Assembly (NCBI GenBank): GCA_016191845.1 | Contig: JACPVF010000009.1 | Span: 62,001 to 126,000, forward strand | From: Chloroflexota bacterium | GTDB taxonomy: Bacteria > Chloroflexota > Anaerolineae > Anaerolineales > Villigracilaceae | DNA length: 64,000 bases | Direction of reading: 5' to 3' | Position numbers and translations under genes: made by a program | Notes under the pieces: model-generated | Database searches by the model: none | The model's input: only the letters and a program-made list of their open reading frames with translations | Told to the model about the DNA's origin: nothing | Shown here: one piece after another, positions 8,853 to 16,109 of the stretch | How the letters are laid out: every line of letters starts with the position of its first letter | How positions within the stretch are numbered: position 1 is the first letter of the stretch

Positions 8853-9074
8853 ATGACCAAGCAAACCGCCAAAGCGAAATCTCTGCCCGAATGTGACCTG
8901 CGGGACTGTCGGGTTGAGTCGGTGGGCATCGACGATCAGTTTGCCGAGTGCCTGATGGAGGGTCCCAACGATTGCGAATACGCACTGGCCTTCGGATATT
9001 GCTTCCTGTGCAAGCATCCGCACGTGAACGAGATGCTTCTCCGCTCGAAACAAGCCGAAGTACTTGCCGTGTGA
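8853..9074 (+). CDS. Small cysteine-rich protein, function unknown
   Basis: A 73-aa acidic protein with seven cysteines, arranged as ECDLRDC, FAEC, NDC and a C-terminal YCFLCKHPHVN that combines CxxC with nearby histidines. This pattern suggests a zinc or iron-sulfur site but fits no family I recognise. The ATG at 8853 is chosen for the GGAG 6 nt upstream; an earlier in-frame ATG (8787) overlaps the predicted promoter. The gene stands alone on the plus strand, with its own promoter and a strong bidirectional terminator, between two minus-strand genes. No signal peptide or membrane segment is visible. Confidence 0.7.
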   Translation: MTKQTAKAKSLPECDLRDCRVESVGIDDQFAECLMEGPNDCEYALAFGYCFLCKHPHVNEMLLRSKQAEVLAV

Positions 9075-9152
9075 TTTCGATCACACATTTTGAGTGGAAA
9101 ATTTATAAGGCAATTCGGTCTGGCAGATGCCAGGTTGTTTGTGTCTGAATCA

Positions 9153-9188
9153 AAAAAATCAGTCCCCGTGGTTGGGGACTGATTTTTT
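9153..9188. terminator. Bidirectional terminator between the small Cys-rich gene and the amidohydrolase
   Basis: Stem ATCAGTCCCC/GGGGACTGAT with a 6-nt loop, flanked by A7 and T6, so it can end both convergent genes. Confidence 0.93.
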
Positions 9189-9199
9189 GTTGATCCGAC

Positions 9200-10528
9200 T
9201 TACATTGCCTGCAATCTCTTCCACATCTGCGGAGCGAGTTCGCGCGCGCGGGCGGCGAGGCGTTCCTCGTCCATGGTGAGGATTTGCTTGTTCTTCATCA
9301 GGATCTGGCCACGGCAGACGGTGGTGTCGACGGGCGAATCGGTCATGCCGAAGATGAGGTGACCCAGGAAATTGTTCTCGTCCATGGGGGCGGGCGGGAT
9401 GTAGTCGAGGATGGCCATATCGGCGGGGCGGCCTTCGGCCAGTTCGCCGACGCGGATGCCAAACTGACGCTCCACGATGTCGGCGTTGTTCTTCAGGAGC
9501 ATTTGCGGCGCTTCCATGAAGGCCACGCGTGGATCCTTGTTGTCGAGACGGTGGAGCAGATAGGCGCAGCGCATCTGGGTGAGCATATCCGAGTTCATGC
9601 CGTCCGTGCCCAGGCCAGCCAGGATGCCCTTGCCGAGCAGCTTCAGCACCTTGGTCACGCCGACCGCGTTGTTCATGTTGGACTCGGGGTTGTGGACCAC
9701 GATCGTGTTCGTGGAGGCGATGGTGTCCATTTCGGCCTCGTCAATGTGGACGCAGTGCACGAAGATGGATTTCTCGCCCGTCAGGCCCAACTTGTGGAGG
9801 CGCTCCACGGTTGGGACGCCATACTTGTCGAGCGAGTCCTTGCGGTCCGCGGCATCCTCAGCGACGTGGATGTGACAGCCGACGCCCGCGTCCTTGGCAA
9901 TGCCAACGCATTTTGCGACCGTGTCATCATCCACGGTGAAGGAGGCATGCAGGCCCATCATGGCCGCGATCTGACCGTCGCCTTTGCCGACCTTCTTGAT
10001 GAAGCGTTCGTTCTCGCGGATGCCTTCGCCGTGCTCATTGCGGTCTGAGACTTCGTAGCACAGCGAAGCGCGCACGCCTGCCTGACGTACGGCGGTCTCG
10101 ATCACGTCAAGCGAGCCATCGCTGGCTGAGGGAGAGGCGTGATGGTCGATGATGGTGGTCGTGCCGTTGCGAATGCTTTCGATCAGGGGAATCTGCGCCG
10201 AAAGCAGAATGTCATCGCCGACGATGGCGCGGTCGACCTTCCACCATAGACGCTCGAGCACCTCCACGAAATTGGAGGCGGGTTCGCCAGGGATGAACAT
10301 GCCGCGCGCAAAGGTGGAGTAAAAGTGATGGTGCGTGCAGATGAAGCCAGGCAACACAACCTTGTTCGTGCAGTCGACCGAGTCGGCATGGGGGTATTTC
10401 TGCTTCATCTCGGCGGCGGTGCCGATCCCGACGATGGTTTCGCCTTCGGTGACGACCGCGCCGTTCCAGATGACGCGATTGTTCGGGCCGAGGGTAACAA
10501 CAATTCCGTTCTCAAATCTGGTTGCCAT
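9200..10528 (-). CDS. ssnA: SsnA-like amidohydrolase (putative aminohydrolase)
   Basis: A 442-aa metal-dependent hydrolase of the ATZ/TRZ/SsnA deaminase group. Metal ligands are visible: HxH in CTHHHFYSTFARG (His66, His68), a histidine in GLHASFTVD, HIHVAED, a histidine in FVHCVHIDE, and the catalytic aspartate in GLGTDGMN. The start is taken at MATRFENG because AAAGGA then sits 8 nt upstream; an ATG two codons earlier would be too close. It follows the DPD-like gene by about 20 nt in the same operon. In E. coli ssnA also sits beside a DPD-like gene (ygfK), which suggests purine or pyrimidine breakdown (inference). The substrate is not readable from sequence. Confidence 0.85.
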   Translation of the reverse strand: MATRFENGIVVTLGPNNRVIWNGAVVTEGETIVGIGTAAEMKQKYPHADSVDCTNKVVLPGFICTHHHFYSTFARGMFIPGEPASNFVEVLERLWWKVDRAIVGDDILLSAQIPLIESIRNGTTTIIDHHASPSASDGSLDVIETAVRQAGVRASLCYEVSDRNEHGEGIRENERFIKKVGKGDGQIAAMMGLHASFTVDDDTVAKCVGIAKDAGVGCHIHVAEDAADRKDSLDKYGVPTVERLHKLGLTGEKSIFVHCVHIDEAEMDTIASTNTIVVHNPESNMNNAVGVTKVLKLLGKGILAGLGTDGMNSDMLTQMRCAYLLHRLDNKDPRVAFMEAPQMLLKNNADIVERQFGIRVGELAEGRPADMAILDYIPPAPMDENNFLGHLIFGMTDSPVDTTVCRGQILMKNKQILTMDEERLAARARELAPQMWKRLQAM

Positions 10529-10546
10529 AGTCATGTCCTTTGGTTA

Positions 10547-13048
10547 TTAGTTTTCGACCAGTACTGCCAGTTCGGCAGGAGTGCGCTGACGCATGTGGAT
10601 GGCGCCTACGAAGCACTTCTTGGCGCAGATGGAACAGCCGATGCACCTGGCGGGATCAGAATGTGGGCGGCCCTGTTCATCCAACTCGATGGCCAGATAC
10701 GGGCAGCGCGCGCAGTTGCCGCAGGAGGTACATAGATTGTAGTCGAACTCAGAGAGTTTCTTCAACGGCGAGAGCGCCATGAAGTCGGTGATCGGGTGCG
10801 GTTGGGCGATGCCGATCAACTGTTGCATGTCCTGGATGCCGCGTTCCTGCATCAGGAAGGCCGTGCCCGACTCAAGCTCACGGATGATGCCGTAGCCTTC
10901 CTTGGTGGCGATGGTGCAGAACTGGACGGTCTTGACGCCCAGGGCCAGGAAGTCCATGGCGGCCTTGTAGTTCATGGGGCCGCCGTTGCCCGAGATGGCG
11001 ATGCCCTCAGGGACGGCGTTGGCAAGCGTCAGGTAGGAGATGGGAGTAACGCCGTCGCCGCTCATGCCGACGACCACGCCCTCTTCCCAGACCTTGCCCG
11101 TGGCGGGGCGGAAGCCCAGGGTGGGGAAGGAGTTGGCCAGCGTGATGCCCGCCTTCTTCTCGGGATACTTATCCAGCACGGTGCGGATGGCGCGCAGGAT
11201 CGGCACGATGGACGTGACAGCAGCCGTCAGCTTGAACAGCTTGGGGATGTTCGGGTCGCTGACTTCCATGACCCAGTCGATGATCTTGGCGGTCAGAGCC
11301 GCGTTCTGCGAGACGATGTCCCCTTCGGTGCCGTCGCCGCCCTGCGGGCAGGACAGCGAGTATTCGATGCCCATCACGCCCGAGGCTTCGAGCTTTTTGG
11401 TGTTGGACTGCCAGCCAGCCTTGTCGTGCTCATCGTTGCCTGTGACGGGTCCGCCCGTGGAGGCCATTGTCAGACGATCAGGCCATTCCTTGATCAGCTG
11501 CTCCACCTCGCGGCAGACGCGGTCGATGGGGTGGCCCGAGACGTTGTCCGAGTTGGCGTAGGTCAGCGGGCTGAAGGTGAACATGTACTCAGCGGGGATG
11601 TGGATCGGCACGTTGTCGAAGGCGGTCTTCATGATGCCACCCGCCCAGCCGTGTTCGTAGGCGATCTTCATCTGTTCGTAACCATCGGTCATGGGTGAAG
11701 CCGAAAGCAGATACGGCGACTTGATCGGACGGCCGAAGAAATCGGTGGCCAGCGAAACAGGCACGGGATTGTAACCAGGCAGTTCGTAATGCGACTTGGT
11801 GGCCTTCTTGAATTCAGGCTTGGGCTGCTGCTTGAGGAAAGCGTCGATCGCGAGCGCGGCGTTCTTGCCCGAAGCGACCGCTTCCACCACGGTGGTCGGA
11901 CCGTGCGCCACGTCGCCTGCGTAGAAGATGCCCGCAGCCTGTTCGCGCGCCATCGCGGAGCGCATGCCGATGGCCATGACCACGGCTTCGAAGCCCGCGC
12001 GCACGCCTTCGGTGCCTTCCACATCGCGGATGCTGGAAACCTTGAAGGCCTCGCCCTCAGGCAGGGTCACCTTCTTGGTTTCGATGCCCGTCACGGACTT
12101 GCCGTTGCTCAGGACCTTGGTGATGCGGATGCGGCCGTTGACCTCGACATCGTAGTCGATCAGTTCCTGACGCTCGATGGGCGTCAGCGGCATCTCGGAG
12201 AGCTTCTCCAGCATGAACAGCTCGACGTGTGATGCGCCGCGCTCGCGGGCGGTGATGACGCAGTCGACAGCGGTCGCGCCGCCGCCGATGACGGCCACAC
12301 GTCCCTTGAAGTTGAAGGCAGACTTGTTCGAAAGCAGGTCCACCATCTTGATGGTCAGGCCCTCATTCTCGACGCCCAACTCGATGGGCTTCCACAGACC
12401 CGTGGTGACACACACAGCCTGGTAGCCCTGCTTGAGCAATTGTTTGGGGTCCTCGACCTTGACGCCCGTCTTGGCATTGATCGTCCCAAGTGAGAGCAGG
12501 AACTCGATGTCGCTCTCGACCACGCTCTTGGCCAGGCGTTGATCGGGAATCAGGTTCATCATGCCGCCCAGTTTTTCGCGGCCTTCGAAGATGTCGACCG
12601 CGTAGCCCATCTGCGCCAGCGCGGCAGCCACGCCCAGACCCGCGGGTCCGCCACCGATGACTGCAACCTTCTTTCCGTTCGGCGCGGGGACCTCGAATTT
12701 GGGAATCCCGCCCAGTCGCTTGGCCGTCTCGACGATGGTGGCCTGGACCTTGGGGATGTTGATCGGGCCATCGAAGTCCTTGCGCGAGCAGGCCGCCATG
12801 CAGAAGCGGTCGGGGCAGACCAGACCGCACACGCCGCCGAGCGGATTGCAATGCATGATCTCGGCGGCCGAGCGTTTGAGGTCGGACGGGTTGCCGACGC
12901 GGGCCGCCATGATGAAGTCGAACGGCGAGCAGTTGACGGGGCAGGCCGCTTTGCAGGGCTTTTCCTCGCAGTACTCGCATCGCAGCAATTCCGTGTGGAG
13001 CTGCTTGCTGGTCATGATCTGGTCATCGATGTTGAGAGTTTTGTTCAT
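10547..13048 (-). CDS. Dihydropyrimidine dehydrogenase-like fusion (PreT-PreA in one chain)
   Basis: An 833-aa cytoplasmic multi-cofactor flavoprotein. Residues 1-110 hold N-terminal [4Fe-4S] cysteines (Cys24, 27, 32, 36, 40 and a second set near 67-87). Two nucleotide-binding motifs follow, GGGPAG (132-137, FAD) and GGGATA (255-260, NADPH). A PreA/DHOD-type FMN barrel runs from about 430 to 760, and two ferredoxin motifs (CTSCGNCARC, CIGCSICAKKC) lie at 773-812. This order matches eukaryotic DPD, whereas many bacteria split it into PreT and PreA. The active-site loop after LSCP (565-568) has Ser580 where DPD has its catalytic Cys. RBS GAGG lies upstream of MNKTLN, and the gene is upstream of the SsnA-like gene. 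The substrate may not be uracil or thymine. Confidence 0.85.
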   Translation of the reverse strand: MNKTLNIDDQIMTSKQLHTELLRCEYCEEKPCKAACPVNCSPFDFIMAARVGNPSDLKRSAAEIMHCNPLGGVCGLVCPDRFCMAACSRKDFDGPINIPKVQATIVETAKRLGGIPKFEVPAPNGKKVAVIGGGPAGLGVAAALAQMGYAVDIFEGREKLGGMMNLIPDQRLAKSVVESDIEFLLSLGTINAKTGVKVEDPKQLLKQGYQAVCVTTGLWKPIELGVENEGLTIKMVDLLSNKSAFNFKGRVAVIGGGATAVDCVITARERGASHVELFMLEKLSEMPLTPIERQELIDYDVEVNGRIRITKVLSNGKSVTGIETKKVTLPEGEAFKVSSIRDVEGTEGVRAGFEAVVMAIGMRSAMAREQAAGIFYAGDVAHGPTTVVEAVASGKNAALAIDAFLKQQPKPEFKKATKSHYELPGYNPVPVSLATDFFGRPIKSPYLLSASPMTDGYEQMKIAYEHGWAGGIMKTAFDNVPIHIPAEYMFTFSPLTYANSDNVSGHPIDRVCREVEQLIKEWPDRLTMASTGGPVTGNDEHDKAGWQSNTKKLEASGVMGIEYSLSCPQGGDGTEGDIVSQNAALTAKIIDWVMEVSDPNIPKLFKLTAAVTSIVPILRAIRTVLDKYPEKKAGITLANSFPTLGFRPATGKVWEEGVVVGMSGDGVTPISYLTLANAVPEGIAISGNGGPMNYKAAMDFLALGVKTVQFCTIATKEGYGIIRELESGTAFLMQERGIQDMQQLIGIAQPHPITDFMALSPLKKLSEFDYNLCTSCGNCARCPYLAIELDEQGRPHSDPARCIGCSICAKKCFVGAIHMRQRTPAELAVLVEN

Positions 13049-13203
13049 GGGACACCTCGTTCAAGTTGTATAGTCTAGTACCAAAAATCACAAATAATTG
13101 TATAAGATATGCCCCATCTTTTTCGAGTGGAAAAACTCCACATCCTTAAGTGAAAAGTCACATTAATTTGTCTATTTCTATTTATTTTTACGAATTAAAC
13201 CAG
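13049..13203 (-). promoter_or_regulatory. Promoter region of the DPD-like/SsnA operon
   Basis: AT-rich intergenic DNA. On the minus strand TTTGTG and TATACA lie about 16 nt apart roughly 30-55 nt upstream of the ATG at 13048, a plausible sigma70 promoter. No palindromic operator or riboswitch fold is apparent. Confidence 0.4.
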
Positions 13204-13239
13204 ACAACCCTCCGCCAAACTCGTTCGGCAGAGGGTTGT
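13204..13239 (-). terminator. Hairpin at the end of the F420 operon
   Basis: Arms ACAACCCTC and GAGGGTTGT with inner GCC/GGC pairing, 20 nt downstream of the cofC stop. The following minus-strand sequence (CTGGTTTAATT) is only weakly T-rich, so termination may be partial. Confidence 0.55.
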
Positions 13240-13258
13240 AGTTGGTTCGCTCGGGAAA

Positions 13259-13873
13259 TTATTTTAGGATACTGACCGTATCCATTTTGCGGATGAGTTC
13301 CAAATCCTCGGGCAGGTCCAGGTCGAGGCCGAGGGAGGGCAGTTCCACCACTTCAAGACGGGCGTCCGCCCGTCGTGCGCGCTCACAGTGACGTTCGAAT
13401 GAGTCGTCGCCGAAGTCGTATTCGATCAGGCCTGCGGGTGACATCAGCAGGGCGTTGGTCCCTTTTCGATGTCGGTCGGGGGCAATGACCACCACGGGCG
13501 GTTGACTGGCCTTGTCGAGCAGGGTCAACACATCCTCGCGGCTGAGCAAGGGCAGGTCGGCGGGCAGCACCAGCACACCGCGCGTGGCATACACCTTGGC
13601 CACCACGGTCGCACGCTGCAAGGCCGTGTTGAGGTGCGGTTGACCATCCTCCTGCACGGTGCGCGCGCCATGGTTGCGGGCGATGGTCAGCGCGTGCGGA
13701 TCGCGGCTCACCACCAGCACCTGTTCGATCTCCTTGAGGTTGGTCAGGGTATCGAGGGTATGCTCGAGCAGGGATTTGTTCAACTGCTCGCGTTCGTCTT
13801 CCGATAAAGTTCCAGCCAGGCGCGATTTTCCGCGCCGCAACGGTTTGACGGGGATGATGGCCCAGAGTGTCAT
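13259..13873 (-). CDS. cofC: 2-phospho-L-lactate/phosphoenolpyruvate guanylyltransferase
   Basis: A 204-aa nucleotidyltransferase of coenzyme F420 synthesis. It activates phospholactate or phosphoenolpyruvate with GTP, releasing pyrophosphate, and feeds the product to CofD. Family signatures are IIPVKPLRRGKSRLA at the N-terminus, LPADLPLL, DRHRKGTNALLMSP, FGDDSFERH and LDLDLPEDL. Length is normal. Its ATG overlaps the cofD stop (ATGA, 13870-13873), so the two are translationally coupled. It is the last gene of the long operon and is followed by a hairpin. The nitroreductase two genes upstream favours phosphoenolpyruvate as natural substrate (inference). Confidence 0.93.
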   Translation of the reverse strand: MTLWAIIPVKPLRRGKSRLAGTLSEDEREQLNKSLLEHTLDTLTNLKEIEQVLVVSRDPHALTIARNHGARTVQEDGQPHLNTALQRATVVAKVYATRGVLVLPADLPLLSREDVLTLLDKASQPPVVVIAPDRHRKGTNALLMSPAGLIEYDFGDDSFERHCERARRADARLEVVELPSLGLDLDLPEDLELIRKMDTVSILK

Positions 13874-14790
13874 GGCAGAGTCTCAATAAAGTGTAGCACG
13901 GCTCGAGCCAATGCGGCGCGATCTGTAAGGGATTTCATAAGTGTGTTGGTCACCAAAGTTGGGATTGGGATTTGAGGAGCCAGGTCGGCATCCACTTCAT
14001 CGAGCACAAAACCGCTCAACAGTCCGCGATAATGCTCGGACACGGCCAGCGCCGACGGCTGGATGCCCAGCTCGGTGTACATTTTGGCGGCGGGACCTTT
14101 GACGGTCTGCCCGCCGATGATGGGGGAGACAGCCACGATGGACCGTGGCATCTGGACCGTGGACCGTTGTAGGACTTTTAGGATCGGGTCCACACTGACC
14201 CAGGGATTGGACGGGCAGATGACGATGGCATCTGCCGACTGAATGGCCTCAACCACGCCTGGGGCGGGTTCCGCTTGATCGAGCCCGTCGAAGCGAAAGC
14301 CCTTGACCTGCGGCTCGCAGTGGCGGTGGACGAAGTATTCCTGAAACGCGAGGTCGCCCTGGTCCGTTTCGACGATGGTGCGCACGGGCTGGTTACTCAT
14401 CGGCAGGACGGTCACGTCCACGCCCCAGGCCTGACAGAAATCGCGCGTGACCTGTGAAAGCGACTGGCCTTCTCTGAGTCGACGCGTACGTTCGAGGTGC
14501 GTGCCGAGGTCCTGATCGCCGAGGTTGAACCAGTCGGGTCCGCCCAGGCGTTTGACGTTGGCAATGGCATTCCAACTTTCGTCCGCGCGGCCCCAGCCTG
14601 TCTCAAAGTTAGCGAGTCCAGCCAGCGTATAACAGACCGTGTCCAGGTCGGGCGAGATGGACAGACCGAGGTGTTCAAAGTCATCGCCCGTGTTGACGAT
14701 GACGGTCAGGTCTTGCGGGGGGAGGACTTGAGCGAGGCCGTGGGCGAGTTTCGCGCCGCCGACGCCGCCAGCGAGGGCAACAATTTTCAT
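13870..14790 (-). CDS. cofD: 2-phospho-L-lactate transferase (F420-0/dehydro-F420-0 synthase)
   Basis: A 306-aa enzyme that transfers the phospholactyl or enolpyruvyl phosphate group from the CofC product to FO. Motifs are the N-terminal ALAGGVGGAKLAHGL, VNTGDDFEHLGLSISPDLDTV, LGDQDLGTHLERTRRL, a central ICPSNPWVS and SPIIGGQTVKGPAAKM, all characteristic of CofD/FbiA. Length is normal and all conserved blocks are present. The start overlaps the nitroreductase stop (14787-14790) and the end overlaps cofC, so three genes are coupled in a row. FO synthase (cofG/cofH) is not in this window. Confidence 0.95.
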   Translation of the reverse strand: MKIVALAGGVGGAKLAHGLAQVLPPQDLTVIVNTGDDFEHLGLSISPDLDTVCYTLAGLANFETGWGRADESWNAIANVKRLGGPDWFNLGDQDLGTHLERTRRLREGQSLSQVTRDFCQAWGVDVTVLPMSNQPVRTIVETDQGDLAFQEYFVHRHCEPQVKGFRFDGLDQAEPAPGVVEAIQSADAIVICPSNPWVSVDPILKVLQRSTVQMPRSIVAVSPIIGGQTVKGPAAKMYTELGIQPSALAVSEHYRGLLSGFVLDEVDADLAPQIPIPTLVTNTLMKSLTDRAALARAVLHFIETLP

Positions 14791-15380
14791 CGGATGGCCA
14801 TCATATTTTGCAACGATTTAAACGATTTCTCTTTGGGTGCTTCATTTGGATGTCCAATGATTATCATCCCTTGAGGTTCCCAGTCCTTGGGTAAATCCAA
14901 CGCCGTGAGGGTCTCCGTCTGCGCGTACAACGGCCAGCAAATCCAATTTGCACCAAGTCCCTCTGCGTGGGCAGCGAGGAGGAGTTGCAATCCCGCCGCC
15001 GCCACGGATTGTGTGCCCATGATCGCTTCCTCGGGTGTATCCACGCGGACGTCGGTCACGTCGCGGCAGAGGACGATCAGGGCGGGTGCTTCGTCGATGC
15101 GGCGCAGGGAACGGGTCACACGCGCTTCGATCTCGGATTGGGGTGCACCCTCGGCTTGCATGTCCGCGCGCATCTTGGATGTGAGGGCCGCGCCGAGCCG
15201 CTGCCTGGCGGCGGGATCCTTGATCACCGCAAACCGCCACGGCTGACGATTGTGGGCTGAGGGGGCAAACGTCGCGGTGGCGAGCAGATCCTCGATAACG
15301 GAATCAGGCACGGGGTCCGCTTTGAAGCGGCGGATGGAGCGGCGGGAGCGCAGGAAGTCTCGCAGGTTAGTGTTCGTCAA
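14787..15380 (-). CDS. Nitroreductase family protein, candidate dehydro-F420-0 reductase
   Basis: A 197-aa FMN-binding nitroreductase. RSRRSIRRFKADPVPD and FAPSAHNRQPWRFAVI are the standard FMN phosphate and ring contacts; the region GLGANWICWP and the ending MIIIGHP complete the fold. In mycobacterial FbiB such a domain is fused behind CofE and reduces dehydro-F420-0 (established). Here it is a separate gene coupled to cofD by ATGA and co-transcribed with cofE, so the same role is the simplest reading (inference). General nitroreductase activity is the alternative. It overlaps the preceding PPOX-fold gene by 14 nt. Confidence 0.85.
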   Translation of the reverse strand: MTNTNLRDFLRSRRSIRRFKADPVPDSVIEDLLATATFAPSAHNRQPWRFAVIKDPAARQRLGAALTSKMRADMQAEGAPQSEIEARVTRSLRRIDEAPALIVLCRDVTDVRVDTPEEAIMGTQSVAAAGLQLLLAAHAEGLGANWICWPLYAQTETLTALDLPKDWEPQGMIIIGHPNEAPKEKSFKSLQNMMAIR

Positions 15381-15756
15381 AGTGGGTCGGCTTGATCTTG
15401 AAGATGATGCGCTTCTGTCCCTGGCGATAGGTCCAGGGTTTACTGTCGTATTTCAGCGAGAGTTTGTTGATGTGCTCGTCAGCGCCCTCGGTGGTGTGAC
15501 TCTCCACCACGCCGCGCACACCCAGGTAGCGATAGGGCGTGGCAGGGTCCTGAATGACCATGGCCACTTTGGGACGGGCCTTCATGTTGCGATCCTTGAT
15601 GCGGCCTTCGTTGGTGTTGACCAGGATATATTCGCCGTCGGTGTCGAACCAGATGGGCGTCACCTGCGGCGTGCCATCCGCGTTGGTGGTGGCAAGGAAG
15701 AGGAAGGCTTTGGTTTCTTCTTTGAATAGGTCGAGATATTTTTCGGGGAAATTCAT
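15367..15756 (-). CDS. PPOX class F420-dependent protein
   Basis: A 129-aa split-barrel protein of the pyridoxamine-5'-phosphate-oxidase-like superfamily, F420-binding subgroup. Recognisable blocks are AFLFLATTNADGTPQVTPIWF, EYILVNTNEGRIKDRNM, KVAMVIQDPATPYRYLGVRG and the C-terminal KRIIFKIKPTHF. Such proteins reduce or bind F420 with varied substrates such as quinones, biliverdin and fatty acids. Its position inside the F420 operon supports F420 over FMN. It overlaps the pyrophosphatase-like gene by 4 nt and the nitroreductase by 14 nt. The substrate is unknown. Confidence 0.85.
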   Translation of the reverse strand: MNFPEKYLDLFKEETKAFLFLATTNADGTPQVTPIWFDTDGEYILVNTNEGRIKDRNMKARPKVAMVIQDPATPYRYLGVRGVVESHTTEGADEHINKLSLKYDSKPWTYRQGQKRIIFKIKPTHFDEH

Positions 15757-16109
15757 GTGGACTCCAACGGATTTTTGACGAAGAGATAAGCCATGCCGTC
15801 GTCGTGGAAATCGGAAATGGTTCGCACATCATCTTCCGTACAACCCAGCAATAACTTGATCTCTGCGTCGCGTTTGAGTGTATCAAAGGTGCATAAGATT
15901 CCCGTTAGCACGCGGGAATTAAGTGAGCCCAACCATACATCGATGCCGCCGCCATCGGAGGCGGAGGTGCCTTCGAGGTAGCCATAATCCAGCGGATAGA
16001 TCAAGTCGGGCCAGTGGGGATGCGGCCTGCCTTTGGGGCGGTCGATGACGATGGGGGTGGATTCCGCCAAGTGGGCCATTTCCAGCCAGAAAGCGGAGTC
16101 TGGTCTCAT
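15753..16109 (-). CDS. Degenerate mini inorganic pyrophosphatase-like protein
   Basis: A 118-aa protein, shorter than family I pyrophosphatases (about 165-180 aa). The core is recognisable: DRPKGRPHPH, IYPLDYGYLEGT, SDGGGIDVWLGS and FDTLKRDAEIK. Compared with the E. coli enzyme, the aspartates equivalent to Asp65, Asp70, Asp97 and Asp102 seem present (Asp52, 57, 76, 81). Asp67 is replaced by Gly54 and Lys104 by Glu83, and the N-terminal Glu/Lys/Glu strand is missing. It may be a weak hydrolase for PPi released by CofC, or a non-catalytic derivative (inference). It is coupled by ATGA to both neighbours. Confidence 0.75.
   Translation of the reverse strand: MRPDSAFWLEMAHLAESTPIVIDRPKGRPHPHWPDLIYPLDYGYLEGTSASDGGGIDVWLGSLNSRVLTGILCTFDTLKRDAEIKLLLGCTEDDVRTISDFHDDGMAYLFVKNPLEST

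Noticed and set aside
10335-10735. Plus-strand frames over the amidohydrolase start region
   Set aside because: Antisense to two well-supported genes and without RBS or family similarity.
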